Shown here: piece after piece, positions 9,373 through 20,940 of the stretch
Layout: every line of letters starts with the position of its first letter
Position numbering within the stretch: the stretch's first letter is position 1
Assembly: GCA_013368375.1 (NCBI GenBank)
Contig: JAACJP010000059.1
Location: 62,001 to 126,000 of the forward strand
DNA length: 64,000 bases
Reading direction: 5' to 3'
From: Tricholomella constricta
Lineage: Eukaryota; Basidiomycota; Agaricomycetes; Agaricales; Lyophyllaceae
Translations under genes and position numbers: made by a program
The notes under the pieces: model-generated
Database searches by the model: none
Told to the model about the DNA's origin: nothing
What the model saw: the letters and a program-made list of their open reading frames with translations, nothing else

Positions 9373-12300
9373 ATGTCGAACGCCAAACGCAACAAGAAAG
9401 CTAACCTCCAAATCCGCATACATTCATGTCAGGATGATGATCCCTCACGCCTCACTCCACCCCCTCAACCTATCCAGGTACCCCTTACGCGGTATCATGC
9501 TCTGCCCAGTGGAAACCTGGGTTGGTCAACCCACTACTCCTCCATCCACGCCTCCCCTGGTAAACGTGTGCGGTCATCGAGTCCCAGCTTTGAACCACAT
9601 GCCTGGGAGGACACGCCAGCACCTCATCATTCCGTGGACGTCACTGACAGTGCTCCTTGGCTCGATCCTGCCTACGCTGAGCACTTGGACGCGACTATGG
9701 TCGCACCACGCCCGCGACGTGCAACGGTAAGCGCATTCATCACCCTCACCTTTGGCTTGCATCCACTTATGTATATGGCCAGGATAACCCATTGAAATGC
9801 TGGATTCCCGATCGAGATAGCTTTGTTGCCGAGGACATGCACTGGGACGGTAGGGGCGAATACACTGAAGAGCTATGCCCCATGTGTGGGCTACATGAGG
9901 CGAAAATCAGATGCGAGGACTGCGAGGGAGGTCAGCTTCTATGCTCGGGCTGCACCGTCGCTGGACACCGGCAAAACAGCCTTCACAGGGTCAAGGTGTG
10001 TATCGTGAATTCGTTTCATCCTTCCTCAGGCCTAAAATTAATTCACAAGGCGTGGAACAAAACTTTCTTCGAAAAGATCACCCTCAAGGACCTCGGACTT
10101 CGCATTCAACTGGGCCACCGGGTGGGTGAGGGCTGCTCCAATCCAAAGGTTGCCTACGGCGATGATTTTGTTGTCGTGCACGTCAATGGGGTACATGAAG
10201 TAGCTGTTGACTTCTGCAACTATGAGACTGCCCAGCTCTCCTTTGTCCAGCTTCTTCGTCATCGTTGGTATCCGGCAACTGTCTCCCAGCCCAAGTCTGC
10301 TGCCACCTTTGCAGTTTTGAAGCACTTTCATCTGTTGACCTTCGAGTCGAAGGCATCGTGCTTCGAGTTCTACCATGCGCTCACTCGACTTTCGGACAAT
10401 ACCGGCATTCCGAAAATCAAGGTCTGTTTGACCGTTTCTACCAGCAGTCTAATTGTTAACGTTCTCGTATAGGATCGCTATTCAGCGTTCATGCGCATGG
10501 TTTGGGAGTACCGGCATATCAAGATGCTGAAACGTTCGGGGCGAGGCCACGATCCTGCTGGTGCGGCGGGGACAGCCGCTGGAGAGCTGGCAGTTCTCTG
10601 CCCAGCGTGTCCTCAGCCTGGTCTCAATCTCCCTTCAGGATGGCAGAACGAGCCACCAGAGAAGCGGTGCGTGATTTTGCCGTTGTAGTATCATTTTTTA
10701 TAACACCCTTCCTAGGTGGATTTACCGCTTGTTCCTTGGAATCGATGCCAACTTTCGCCTTAAGAGGAAGCACATATCCAACAGCATCGTTGATCCTGCC
10801 TTGGGTGACGGCATGTCGTACTTTGTCAAGAGGGACGAATTTATCAACTTTCTCAACACATTCGGTACGCTCGTGATTCAAGACGTGAGTTGTTTCACGT
10901 ACCCTCTCAACTCTGATCACTGATACCAATATTCCAGCCCTCTACTTGCTCCAATCATAAAGCTGTCGACGCTGAACGCTCAGCAAAAGGCCTCGCTGCA
11001 ACTGGCGTTGGTACGATTGACTGCGCTCGTCATGATGTGAAGCGGCCCCAATCAGTGGGTGATCTTCAGCGATCAGAGCGGTACGTGCATTCTTTGAGCT
11101 GTTTTCTTCGTTGATGATGCTGACGCCATTCAATAGGTATGTGAACATGGATTATCTGTTCTTTTCTAGCCTTTCCCACCTCTCACCCTCCGAGTCACCC
11201 TCCGAGTCTATCGAGCTAGTTGTATCATACGATATTGCTTGCCAGTGGAGCATACATATCTGGAAGCGCATGGAGAAATACCCAAGACGCCTTCACCTAG
11301 ATGCGGAGGGGCGGCAGCATATAGTTTTCCTTGTTCCAAAATTTCATCTTCCTGCTCACGTCATGGCCTGCCAAACGGTCTTCTCCTTCAACTACAATTG
11401 GGGCGTTGGACGAACAGACGGTGAGGCCCCTGAACGTGGCTGGTTGCATATCAATCCGGTTGCCACAAGTACATGTGAAATGGGCCCTGGTTCTCATCAA
11501 GACACCCTCGACGATCATTTCGGTGACTGGAACTGGAAGAAGACCACACTCATGGGTACGCATGCATTGCTACCTAAACATTGTAACAACTAACAAATGC
11601 GTCAGGCGTTTCATTGCTACGGAAGATCCAAAATGCTGTCGCCGAGCGAAGCGAACAAGTCTTTCGCTACCATCAATTGGAGCAGGGATTAGACGAGGCT
11701 GGCGAAGGTGAAGTCAGGGCATGGAAGATTGAATTGGAGGAATGGCTCCAGGACCACAGTAAGCCAGACCCTTTTGAATCACGCTTCAAATGTGAGTACC
11801 GCACACGGCTTCTGTTATGTCCTCTTCTGAAGCATTGTTCGTTAGCTCTCACTCTGGATGCCGTGCGATGCGAGCTAGCTGTCCAGGATGCCAAAGATCT
11901 GGCCCACGGAAATGCTTACATCCTTCATGAGACTGTGTCGGCAAGCCAGTTTATGACAATGGGGCTTGACCTCGAGGAGCATCAGTACGTGTCTCTTTAA
12001 GACTTGGGCAGAGATCACCTTGACTTATCATTCTCCAGGCGTCGTCTTGGTATTGATGCGGGTGAATTAACGAGCCACTCGACTGACTACCAGAACACCC
12101 GAATCCAGGTTCGACGAAATGTTCTCCGCCGCAAAATTGATGCTTGGATTGAGATCCAGCACCTCTACATGCCGGCGCTCTCCTTACACCGCTCCAAAAA
12201 TACCAGTGATCAGGACGAGATGCCGGAGAAAATTCCACTAATGCTGCCCTCGTCTTTGAAGCGCCAACTCCCTTGCGATGTGCGTCTACAGGAGATGGAG

Positions 12301-13082
12301 TGGAGGCTTCGCAAATCGCAGGCCAACGATGCACTCGATGAACTGCGAGAAGGGCTACGCCTTCAAGCCTATCTTTACATTGACAAGGACCGTTTCCAGC
12401 GCGGGCAGCACCATAACACCCGGTCTCGAAACATCATCGATCGTGTCAAGGTCAAGATCAAGGCGGCTTCGTTGAAGTATCGAGTGGCGCAGGTGGCTCT
12501 GGGACATCTCGCAGGGATACTTTCCGGCACGTCCAGCTGGGAGGTCTCTTTTCCCGTGCTTGCAGAGGCTGACATCTCACAGCTCTCGGGGGATGGTAGT
12601 CAGTCAGAGGGGCATCGCAGCGTTTCCTGGATCTGGTCACGATTGGGGGATGGTTCTCAACTGGCCAACAATCAAGGCATGAAGGACGGTTCGTTATCTC
12701 ATTTCATCTTTTATTGTCTCTATCCTGAAGTAATTGGTTGTTTTAAGCACTACGTATCGAGTTCTGCAAGAGCAAGGCAAGGGCTGATCGTTGGTCGGAG
12801 GAAGTCCAGCTTTTGCTCGAGGAGATGCGTCGCGTGCTCCAGATTTTCGAGTCGATGGCTGTCAAATGGGATCGGCGGCCAGCAGCGATGTGTTTTGTGT
12901 CGAAGGATAGTGCATCGGTTGAGGCCCTCAGAGCATACGCCGCTCGTCAAGCATCACAGTACCGCAGGATGAGGGGCCATTGTCAGCATATCTGGCGGTT
13001 TGTACCCGAATATGTAGCGTTAGGCCTAGATGTAGAAGATGTAATCCCCCCCGAGCTCAACGGACACGACGATGGCAAATAA
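9373..13082 (+). CDS. KDZ-family transposase with CxC2 zinc cluster (intact, 11 exons)
   Basis: Reading through ten short introns gives one uninterrupted protein. Exons: 9373-9726, 9783-9995, 10050-10421, 10473-10666, 10716-10884, 10938-11080, 11137-11555, 11606-11791, 11846-11994, 12039-12688, 12748-13082; donors are GTAAGC, GTGTGT, GTACGT and similar. The N-terminus has a Cys cluster (CPMCGLHEAKIRCEDCEGG followed by LLCSGC) of the CxC2 type associated with KDZ transposases. The core contains GIDANFRLKRK, DIACQW and VPKFHLPAH, family hallmarks of the RNase H-fold transposase, and DGEAPERGW. The C-terminus ends with the LSWIW-like/RIEFCKSKARADRW module typical of the family. Because every junction keeps frame, this copy could still encode active transposase. 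Start chosen at MSNAKRNKK, the first ATG of exon 1. Confidence 0.93.
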
Positions 13083-13480
13083 TAGACATTTTTTATTCGC
13101 AACGTAAAAATCAGAAAAAGAATTGAATTTAAATATAAACATTGGTATCCATATCGAGAATGGTCAGTGCGCAAAGGCGGGGAGCCAAGGAGGCCAGGGG
13201 GGGGCGGGGGCGGGCGGGCGAGCTCGAGGAGTGTAGTTCGCAGCGAGCACAGTGGCGGGAAAGACAAGCATGGCGGGAAGGACAAGCGTGGCATCATTCA
13301 GTTACAGACGAGTTTGCAAAGTACAGGACTGCACTTTGCAAACTGCAGACCTATAGCTATCAGGCAGTTTTGCAAAGCACGTCGACTGTAACTACAGTAT
13401 ATTTTGCAAAAGGGTGCCAGCATCAGGTGCCATCCTATGGCTGATTATTCAGCCTATACTGTTGATTTTATGCATTATTC
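13083..13480. repeat. Possible KDZ 3' subterminal region with TTTGCAAA motifs
   Basis: Downstream of the KDZ stop are an A/T-rich stretch (about 13090-13145), a G-rich stretch (13195-13225), and then four TTTGCAAA/TTTGCAAAG-type motifs between 13312 and 13410. Repeated short palindromes near a transposon end are often transposase binding sites. No matching left end was found, so the element boundary is not established. Confidence 0.35.
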
Positions 13481-13494
13481 AACGCTAGTCAGCG

Positions 13495-14140
13495 CTGAAT
13501 TCTGATGCATCGCAGGCTGACTCAGTCGTCCACGGGTACTCACCGTAAGTCAGGTTCCGACTACTTTATCCCCCTTCATCTTCCCCGTGAGGATTGATGC
13601 ATCAATTATGGAGCCGCCGATGAACGGGCACGGTAATGCATGCTGCAAGGCATGTTACCGTGGATGGTATGCCCCCGCACTTTGCATCAGTAACGGTTAT
13701 CATGCACGAACGATGGCCATACACATGCACTACTAATGCAACGGCCTTCCTTGCATCACTAACGGTTAGTTTCATTGACTAGTCGATGCATCACCGACGG
13801 GGCGCCTTTCACGCCCTCTTTGGAAGCATCACCGATGGGGCGCCTTCACGTACCCATTTGAAGCATTACCAACAGGGCGTCTCTGGTGCCTTCCTTGCAT
13901 CACTGACGGTTAGTCTCATTGACTAGTGGATGCATCACCGACGGGGCGCCTTCACATACCCATTTGAAGCATTACCGACAGGGCGTCTCTGGTGCCTTCT
14001 TGCATCACTGACGGTTAGTCTCATTGACTAGTGGATGCATCACCGATGGGGCGCCTTTCACGTCCCCTTGGGAAGCATCACCGACGGGGCGCCTTCACGT
14101 ACCCATTTGAAGCATTATCGACAGGGCGTCTCTGGTGCGT
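13495..14140. repeat. Complex minisatellite, GCATCAC-CGACGGGGCGCC units
   Basis: A higher-order tandem array. A block reading TTGCATCACTGACGGTTAG, then TCATTGACTAGTGGATGCATCACC, then CGACGGGGCGCC recurs at about 13752, 13898 and 14003. In between are shorter units built on GAAGCATCACCGAYGGGGCGCC and GAAGCATTACCGACAGGGCGTC. Units are spaced roughly 105-145 bp. No coding potential across it. Confidence 0.75.
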
Positions 14141-14573
14141 ACAGTAGCTTACTCTATCATTCCGGTCCATCATAACACCAGTGCACTTGCCGTAGTGCAG
14201 CGCGCTCTTTCACACTTACGTATGACCTTCGCTGCGTCAGCTATTCACGGTAAGCATCGCCTTCCCTCGCTCTATGCATCACTGATGGAGAGCACTTCGA
14301 GTGATGCATGAATCTACTGTCCATACGACGATGCATTGGCGTTGGCGCCTGAGGGACGAGGTCGACGTCCATTGCAGTGACTGAGTTTCTGTTGTCTATA
14401 GCTGTAGGTATGAGTAGCAGCACCAGGCAGCAAACATGCAGGTACTCACCATGGCCAGGTGTATCCAAGGAAGGAACTGGGGTGTCAGGTGGTAACATGG
14501 TTATGTCTAATTATCATCAGATGTTACAGTCTGGAGACCATGATCAGTGAGTGGGACTTACCCTCCATGTGAA

Positions 14574-14654
14574 CTAGTGTGTGGTGGGCAGAGGCAGGTA
14601 CTAGGGTGTGGTGAGCAGAGGCAGGTACTAGTGTGTGGTGGGCAGAGGCAGGTA
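14574..14654. repeat. 27-bp tandem repeat, 3 copies
   Basis: Three adjacent 27-bp copies starting CTAGTGTGTGGTGGGC and ending AGAGGCAGGTA; the second differs by two or three substitutions. Ends exactly at 14654. Confidence 0.9.
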
Positions 14655-15150
14655 GGGTGGAGATAAAAAAATGCAACGTTTGGTTTCGTTATGCTTTCAT
14701 TTACCAAAGACGTCCATTCAACCAAACGACATCATAAGTGCGCCCTCACTGTCTCGCCAGCAACCTGAACGCGAAACCGCCCCGGTCCCATGCTCTCGCA
14801 ATGTTCATACCCATGGCTCAACTCCCCGGTCAGAGAGCACATTTCCCCACTTTCTCAGAGCGCCTTTTCAGGCTTTTGAGGAGCTACAGGCTCTGAAGCC
14901 AGCGACATAAATCTTGAGCGGTAACAAATGGAGGGACGGAAGGATTAGCCGCAGCTATTGTGCAAAGTGGAGTTTTATGTTGCTTTAAATTAAAATTTTG
15001 AACGAAGAGGATGGAAGAAATATAGAAGAAGGCGAAGGAAGCGTTGGTGCAGACGCCAGTGCATAGGTGAGCACCAATCCACAAGTCACAATGATCACAT
15101 AGATCTCGAGCTGCCCATGCTGCTCCAACAAATATGTTCCTCCCAATAGA
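14655..15150. other. No gene recognised
   Basis: About 500 bp with short open frames only. An AATAG intron-acceptor-like site at its right edge leads into the P-type ATPase fragment below. Confidence 0.4.
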
Positions 15151-15365
15151 CCTTCGAGCGCCTCTCTGAACGCCCCTTCAATTCGAAGCAAGAATATATG
15201 GCCATCTCTGGCATCCACCGCGAGCACCCTGGCATGCCCACGACACTCAGCCCAATCGGGAACGGCATGCCGCGCAAGGTGTACTACATCAAAGGCTCGA
15301 TCGACGCGATCCTCGACTGCTGCAAATTCTACTACGTCAACGACGACTCGACGCCCGCCGGGAAA
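15151..15365 (+). pseudogene. Fragment of Pmr1-type Ca2+/Mn2+ P-type ATPase (nucleotide-binding domain)
   Basis: After an AATAG acceptor-like site, the plus strand reads TFERLSERPFNSKQEYMAISG and later GMPRKVYYIKGSIDAILD, with CKFYYVNDDSTPA. This matches the N (ATP-binding) domain of secretory-pathway Ca/Mn ATPases, which have a PFNS..K.M.V motif followed by the KGA/KGS phosphorylation-domain lysine. Only about 70 codons of the roughly 900-aa protein are present, and flanking frames are not ATPase-like. It is therefore a gene relic, probably carried or truncated by transposon activity. The family assignment is from memory of the motif. Confidence 0.6.
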
Positions 15366-15760
15366 GGGCGACATGTACCTGGAAGCTTTTGGCTCGCGTC
15401 ACTCGGCAGTGCATCCAGCTCAGCAAGCGCACCTTCAACTGAACCCTTCTTCGCAAAACACATGCGCTAGTTAACGTCCGCCTGCAGCGTTATGTAGTGG
15501 TGGATACTCCATAGGGTCCGGTGGCGGCTGCAGGCTGTCTCTGTTGGTCACATGATCATCCGATTGCTCGGATGGAAACGTGATCGGACCGGATCCGCTA
15601 ACTGACACCGCCAAGACTGTGTGAGCCACAAGCGCCTCGCCCCCTTGGTCAATGCACGCCGCTAGGATTCCTGATCAGCCTGCGCACCATGCCACGGGTT
15701 CGTGGCGGCCATGTTCTTGGTGTGACCCCCGCTACGCCCATGTTGGTCATTGCCGATGCC

Positions 15761-15884
15761 GTTACTGGAGCTGTTTGAGGATGTCAGTGAGTCCGAGTGG
15801 GAGCTTGTTCGTTGCCGTTGCCATTACTGGAGTTGCTTGAGGATGTCAGTCAGTCCGAGTGGGAGCTTGGGGTCGGCTGCACGC
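15761..15884. repeat. 62-bp tandem duplication
   Basis: Two adjacent copies, offset 62 bp, of a unit containing TTACTGGAG and GAGGATGTCAGT, ending GTCCGAGTGGGAGCTTG. A few substitutions separate them. No gene is recognised around it. Confidence 0.8.
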
Positions 15885-16242
15885 ACATTTTGTTCAATTG
15901 TGCGACAAGCAGCTATAGAGCAGCTTGGGGAGAACGAAGTCAGCCAACGCATATAGGTCGAGCGCACGGTGAAGAGAAGATTTCAAAGCGTGCTCGGCTG
16001 TACCTCACCCTGTTCGACTTCCCCTAGCTCGGACGAGTCAAGGCGGGCAGGTGTTGATTGCTGAGTGCCGAAGCACTGAAGGCTAGGAGGATGGCGCTGG
16101 CATTTGAGAGCTGTAAAGGCCTTGCGTGCAAATTGTCAGACACCTATATTCAATGGAAGGTGATTGGCGGAGTGATTTATGGCAAGAAGAAAGGCACTGA
16201 TAGCTATAGGTAGTAGGATCATGGCTCTATCTAGTCGTGTCT

Positions 16243-17045
16243 GCTGAGAGCCTGAAGCTGGACGTATTCATAGTAGTCTCGTGATCAGACGGTCGTGGGT
16301 GCCAGATTCGCTGACGTGGCTTTCTTTGATAAAGTAGGTGGAGGGGATAACATGTACATTCGCTCCATAAGGTCGATTTTCAGGCTTACATCCGGTCAGC
16401 ATTTTGAATGGTAGACAATCTGTGAGCAATGGCGATCGTAGTCCTTCCATTTGCAGCTTGATGGAGTGCAGTTTGGATGACCTTCTCGGAGTGAGAGTCG
16501 AGCGCAGAAGTCGCCTATAGATGAGAGTTAATTTAGTCCACCAATGCCATTGATGATAGAACAAACCTCGTCAAGGAGGAGGACATTGGCATTGCGAAGG
16601 TGAGCAAGAGCTATGGTGATACGTTCTGATGAAGTGAGTCAACAACATGTTAAATATGTTCATTTCGAGACCTGCGTTTTTGACCACCAGAGAGCTGAGA
16701 GCCCTTTCCGCCAACCTCGGTTTCAAAGCCACTGCGGATAAAATTAGTACACGATGAATCGATAGTCAGACAGCCATGACATACTCGGGCAGCGATTGAA
16801 CTCGATGACGTTGGCGTCTAGACATGCTTTCTCACTTTCCTCCTGAGTGACCTCACATTCCGGCTTGATGGCACTCAGCAGAATGTTGATGCGAGACCAA
16901 CGTAATTTGTTTACAGTACTCCTGAATGTTCAGCTCGGTGATGAGCTCGTCGTCGAGCTGGCAATGAAACCATTAGCCACGAGGCTCGCAATAACAATGT
17001 GGAAAGCTTACGAAGATCTCGCCGGCAAGAGGGTCGTAACAATGT
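16243..17045 (-). pseudogene. Relic of last nucleotide-binding domain of an ABCB-type ABC transporter
   Basis: Read on the minus strand, the pieces appear in correct order but different frames. They are YDPLAGEIF (about 17040-17012, Walker A side), ELNIQEYCKQITLVS, NILLSAIKPECEVT, the signature EVGGKGSQLSGGQK (about 16728-16680), ALAHLRNANVLLLDE (Walker B), then [32 protein letters not shown] (H-loop), FIKESHVSESGTHD and finally YYEYVQLQALS (about 16280-16243). This is the C-terminal NBD of a full-length multidrug-type exporter. Short introns explain some frame changes, but at least one shift before YYEYVQ and a stop after QNADRM show decay. No membrane domain is present in the window. Confidence 0.75.
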
Positions 17046-17391
17046 TTGCATCTCAGTGTAAGGCGGGACGAGTACGACGAGCAGGATGTCAATCTCGTGA
17101 CATGGAGGTTCCCTGAGGCTTTGGAAGAGCCTTTGTCGGAAAAAGGTGCGGCGAACGGAATGGAACGGAGACGACGAAGTTTCGTCATAACTTTGAGGAG
17201 TTCGTACCTTGGACGAGGAGAATGACAGTTCTAGAGAAAGACTCTGCAGACCGTAATCCAGCTCAGAATCGGAAGCATCGTGTAATTTTACGCAGCGTGG
17301 GCATGCTCTGACATGCCAATACAATAGGATTATGTACTATACTCAGGCCATTCAATTACAGGCTGACAAAAAAATAGAACAGATAAGCCAA

Positions 17392-19850
17392 CTAGGCGAT
17401 GACAGCCAAGGTTTTTGTAGGAAATTGTATTCTTTCCTTTGGGTCGCGCTTTCCCTGACGATTGCGTACAACACAATCAGTAGCTCCGACACTGACGACA
17501 CAATATTCCGTTGCCCCCGAGCTATCACCACCGAGGACAATCACGTTTTGACCTTTTACACTTGGCACCACGGGTTGGACGTATTTCTCCGGAACCAGGA
17601 GCGTCGAGTGCACTCCGAGCACAATCTTGGCCAAAGATGCCTCGGTTCCAACCCAAAGTCCGAATTTACCTTCGTAGTCTCCATGGCTCCACCCTGGGTC
17701 ACGAAGGACGGCTTTGGTATCCTTGAACTGAACCTTGATTCGTTTTCCTGCGAGAAAGGGTGATTCCATCCACGGGTTGTAGGCTATACATACGACAGGC
17801 ACAAAACTGGTCAATGTTCCTCAGTGATATATATCCAGAAGAAACTTACGGAACGCAGGAAGGGAGTTCGGGGTCCGAGAAGAGGGGTTCCAAGCTGGGC
17901 TAAATGACACACTGGAGGCGGGAGAAAGAGGCGTTGACGGCGTCAAAGGAAGGGCCGATGGTCCAATGTCCATCCTTTCACCAGACCAGACCCTAAAAAT
18001 GAGCTGGAAGGTTTAGGTTTCGTGGAGGAGTTAGTCTGCGTGGAGCCTAACGCAGTCAGGTCAGGATCATCCCTAGATAAGATTTAACTGAGACCAGTCA
18101 GGTTTGTGAAACAAGGTCAAGACGTACAGTAAGACCAGGTTCGATTGTTGGATGTGCTCCCGTCGCATTGTGGCCTGAATTTCAACCACAAAAACGTTAC
18201 CGGATTCGGCTGACTTTATGATCCCTGTATAGTCCTTCCATCTACCGTGACCGATAATCCGAACTTGTCGTCCAATGTTGGGATCGATTTCCCGGCGGAG
18301 AATTTGTACCTTGTGATTTGGTCTACGATGATTGAAACTCGACTCCGAAAAATTGACAGAGTGAGAAGGAACAACCACCTGGCTCGACATCAATACCCTG
18401 GTTGTGAACGACATACAAGAGAGCCACCTCCTGCGCAGTTTGGTGACTGTAGACTACAAGCAAGTCTTGGTTATTTGATATTACCCACCCAGTAACGCCC
18501 ACGTGGGGTCCGGCTGCGACGACGACCTCGTCCCCGATTGTGACCTTCTTTCGCAAAGCGTCGACGGGCAACGTGAGCTGCATATTGACAGACAATAAAC
18601 GAACGACAGCCTCCTGGTCAATGACACTTTCGACTGTACCAGAGGCACCTTGAGCTTGACCTGTCACTATCCTGACGGGATCACCTGAACACAGGCGACG
18701 CGCTGCCATGATTTCCAATGTATGTGCTATAAACTCTTTAGAAATGGACTTCGAGTGACTGAAGAGCGCTATTTCGTCGATCGACGGGATGGAAGTCATC
18801 CGTTTCTAAGCATAAGTGTCCATCGAGAAAGAGGTTGCCCTTGAAAACGAAAGCCTGGTTTCGAGTTTCGACGGACTTATGTCCCCAAATCTCTATTACT
18901 TTGTCGGCATCGAAGAGGGCTTGCTGGGGACGGGTGGTACTTGCCTTCCCACTTCAAGGAGGATTGCTGGTACGTGTCCATTGTCCAATGGTTGACTTTC
19001 GGCGCCGAAAGTCGATGCGAGGGACAACTATGACGTCCGCCCCCCGGTCGCTGTAATCCTTGATGAAAGCCAGATCGCCGCGGTATGGGTATTTCGTTAG
19101 GCGAAGCCAGGATGGACTGGAGGGTAAGTAGGAAACACTTTCTTTGAGCCAAGACGGTCCATCCTTCGGCTCAACGACGTGTACCTGTTTGCAAAATACA
19201 TTAGCAACACCTTGACACAACTCCTGAACATCGCTGGCTTTGGTCGCTTCCACGACAATCCAGCCAGGCTGCGAGGCTTGACCAATGATCGATCGAATAG
19301 GCCAGCGAGACACGTCGCCAAACATATTTTTTTCATCAGGACGAAAGCCACAGACTCCTCACACCCAGGCTGGGCTTGTGTTAGAGCTGATTTTGAATAT
19401 GTGGTGTTACTCACTTTCACGGCAACCCTCCACAGACACGGGTTACCAACAACAAAAGACAAATCATGAGGTGAATGTGTGAGAGACGAATGCGAATCAT
19501 TAGTGCGCCCCCGGGCACGCGCACGATCAAGCAAGGAATCCCAACCATCCTCTTGCGCACGGGTGTTTTCAAGCAAAAGAAGATGGTGCGAGCGCGTCCG
19601 GTCTAGGGCGACAGGCTCGTTATCGTCGTCTTCATCATCATCTTGGATGAAACTATCTAGAGGAAGCGTAATTTCAAAAACAAAAACATCACAGATGTTG
19701 AAACCACGAACCTTCTTCGTTGACATCGTCCTCATCCTCGCTGGCATTGTCGACGGTCGCTTCCAAACTCAAAAACAATCAAGCTTCCGCCTAAGAGCTA
19801 GCATGTCAGATTTAAATTAGCAGCTGACAGGTTAATCGTCGTACCTCCAA
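17392..19850 (-). pseudogene. Spt5-like transcription elongation protein (NGN + KOW), divergent copy
   Basis: Minus-strand multi-exon gene. An acidic N-terminus (NASEDEDDVNEE, then IQDDDEDDDNEP) is followed by an NGN-like segment (WPIRSIIGQASQPGWIVVEA, with DVQELCQGVANVF), then WLRLTKYPYRGDLAFIKDY and VIVVPRIDF. Next come KOW-type segments (SGDPVRIVTGQAQGASGTV; IGDEVVVAAGPHVGVTGWV; IGRQVRIIGHGRWKDYTGII), a Ser/Pro linker (STPLSPAS) and a terminal domain ending KTLAVIA at 17392. Spt5 couples RNA polymerase II to chromatin; mushroom genomes carry many divergent Spt5-like copies of unknown role. Frame is lost at an A7 run (complement of 19327-19333), where one more A would restore it. Other exon joins have good GTGAGT/CAG sites. 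Either a recent pseudogene or an intact gene with a sequence error. The 5' start is uncertain. Confidence 0.7.
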
Positions 19851-19861
19851 TCGAGAGCGCT

Positions 19862-20053
19862 TACTTGGCACCTTAGAAGGTCTCTACGACACAAGTGTCA
19901 GGTGAGCTTTGCAGATAGCTGACAATAGTACCTTACATTGGAAATTTCATTTGCTTCATTATTATTATTACCCATACTTCCAATATTATGGAGACTAGCG
20001 CTACGACAAACTACGACCGGCAACGGTGGCGGCGGGACGGGATCAAGGTAGGA
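19862..20053. other. Upstream region of Spt5-like gene
   Basis: Short stretch with ATTATTATTATT (about 19957-19970). A possible first exon (ATG at about 19965 on the minus strand followed by GTAAGG) could belong to the Spt5-like gene. Nothing firmer is seen. Confidence 0.3.
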
Positions 20054-20218
20054 AAAGTTGTTTAAACCTGTTGTGCCAGATTATAACGGGCGCGTAAGTG
20101 TAGGGCAGGCTGAAAACCATTTAGGGCAGGCGTGAATCTAGTTGAGGGCAGGCTTAAGAAAGCTTGCCCTAAACTTACTCGCCCATTATAATCAAGCACG
20201 ACAAGTCTAAACAAGTTT
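20054..20218. mobile_element. 165-bp MITE with ~57-bp imperfect terminal inverted repeats
   Basis: The left arm (20054-20110) reads GTTGTTTAAACCTGTTGTGC and on to GGGCAGGC. The reverse complement of the right arm (20161-20218) reads CTTGTTTAGACTTGTCGTGC and on to GGGCAAGC. They align over almost their whole length at about 80% identity. The loop carries further GGGCAGGC copies. Size, structure and lack of coding capacity fit a miniature inverted-repeat element. No clear target duplication was found. Confidence 0.75.
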
Positions 20219-20854
20219 GTCTCCGTCCGACCACCATCGTTCCGTCTGAAGGCTGTAGATTAAAATTGTCGTAGCCATTTGAATTGAACAAGCTGTTATG
20301 AAATTCACTACAAAGCGACCATGACGGCGACTGTTGCACAGCACTATGTAGCACCTCGCGCGGCAATACACTAACTACAGACAGCAAAATGTTTGACCAC
20401 ACTCATCTGAAGTAACTGACGTCGCTAACATTTTTTGGCTGGCAGACGAATCGGGCCCACATGCGATCCTGCACTTTGAGACGACAAGGGTGTACTATAC
20501 AGGAATGATCCTCGCTATGCGGTGGAGGACGTCAGGTGCCACCCATGCAATCAACAGTCAGTCCAAAACGATGGTCTTGTAGAGGACCGTTGGACGAGGT
20601 TCAGGTTTGGACCACAGTGCTTCAAGGTGTGGAACTTTCTTTCAATTTCGGCTGACGCATGACAAATTACCAGAGTATACAAACACATTTATCCGCTTCT
20701 TCGTGTCGATCGCCACAGCTGCAAGCATCAAGTTTTCACCCAGGGTGTGCTTTGCGATCTGTGCATCCCGTTTTCTGTGCTCACCATCGCATATGTCTGC
20801 TTATAATGTTAGACATATGCAGAACCCTATTCATAAGCCGAGTTTCTCGAGGTC
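20219..20854. other. No gene recognised
   Basis: About 640 bp between the MITE and the TIR element. Short open frames are present but none resembles a known protein and there is no convincing splice structure. Confidence 0.4.
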
Positions 20855-20940
20855 TTTACACTCCCCCACCTATTCTGATCGGAATCCTATCGGACTCCTA
20901 GGAATTCCTAGGACCATCCTAGGACTCCGATCAGACCAGT
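20855..20940 (+). repeat. Left TIR of the 2.17-kb element
   Basis: Starts TTTACACTCCCCCACC. It is rich in CCTAGG and GATCGGA palindromes, likely protein-binding repeats. More GTCCGATC/GATCGGAC copies follow to about 21095. Confidence 0.75.

Noticed and set aside
15652..15956. Small Trp/Ser-rich proteins over the 62-bp duplication
   Set aside because: They consist mainly of the duplicated segment read in different frames, with no other support.
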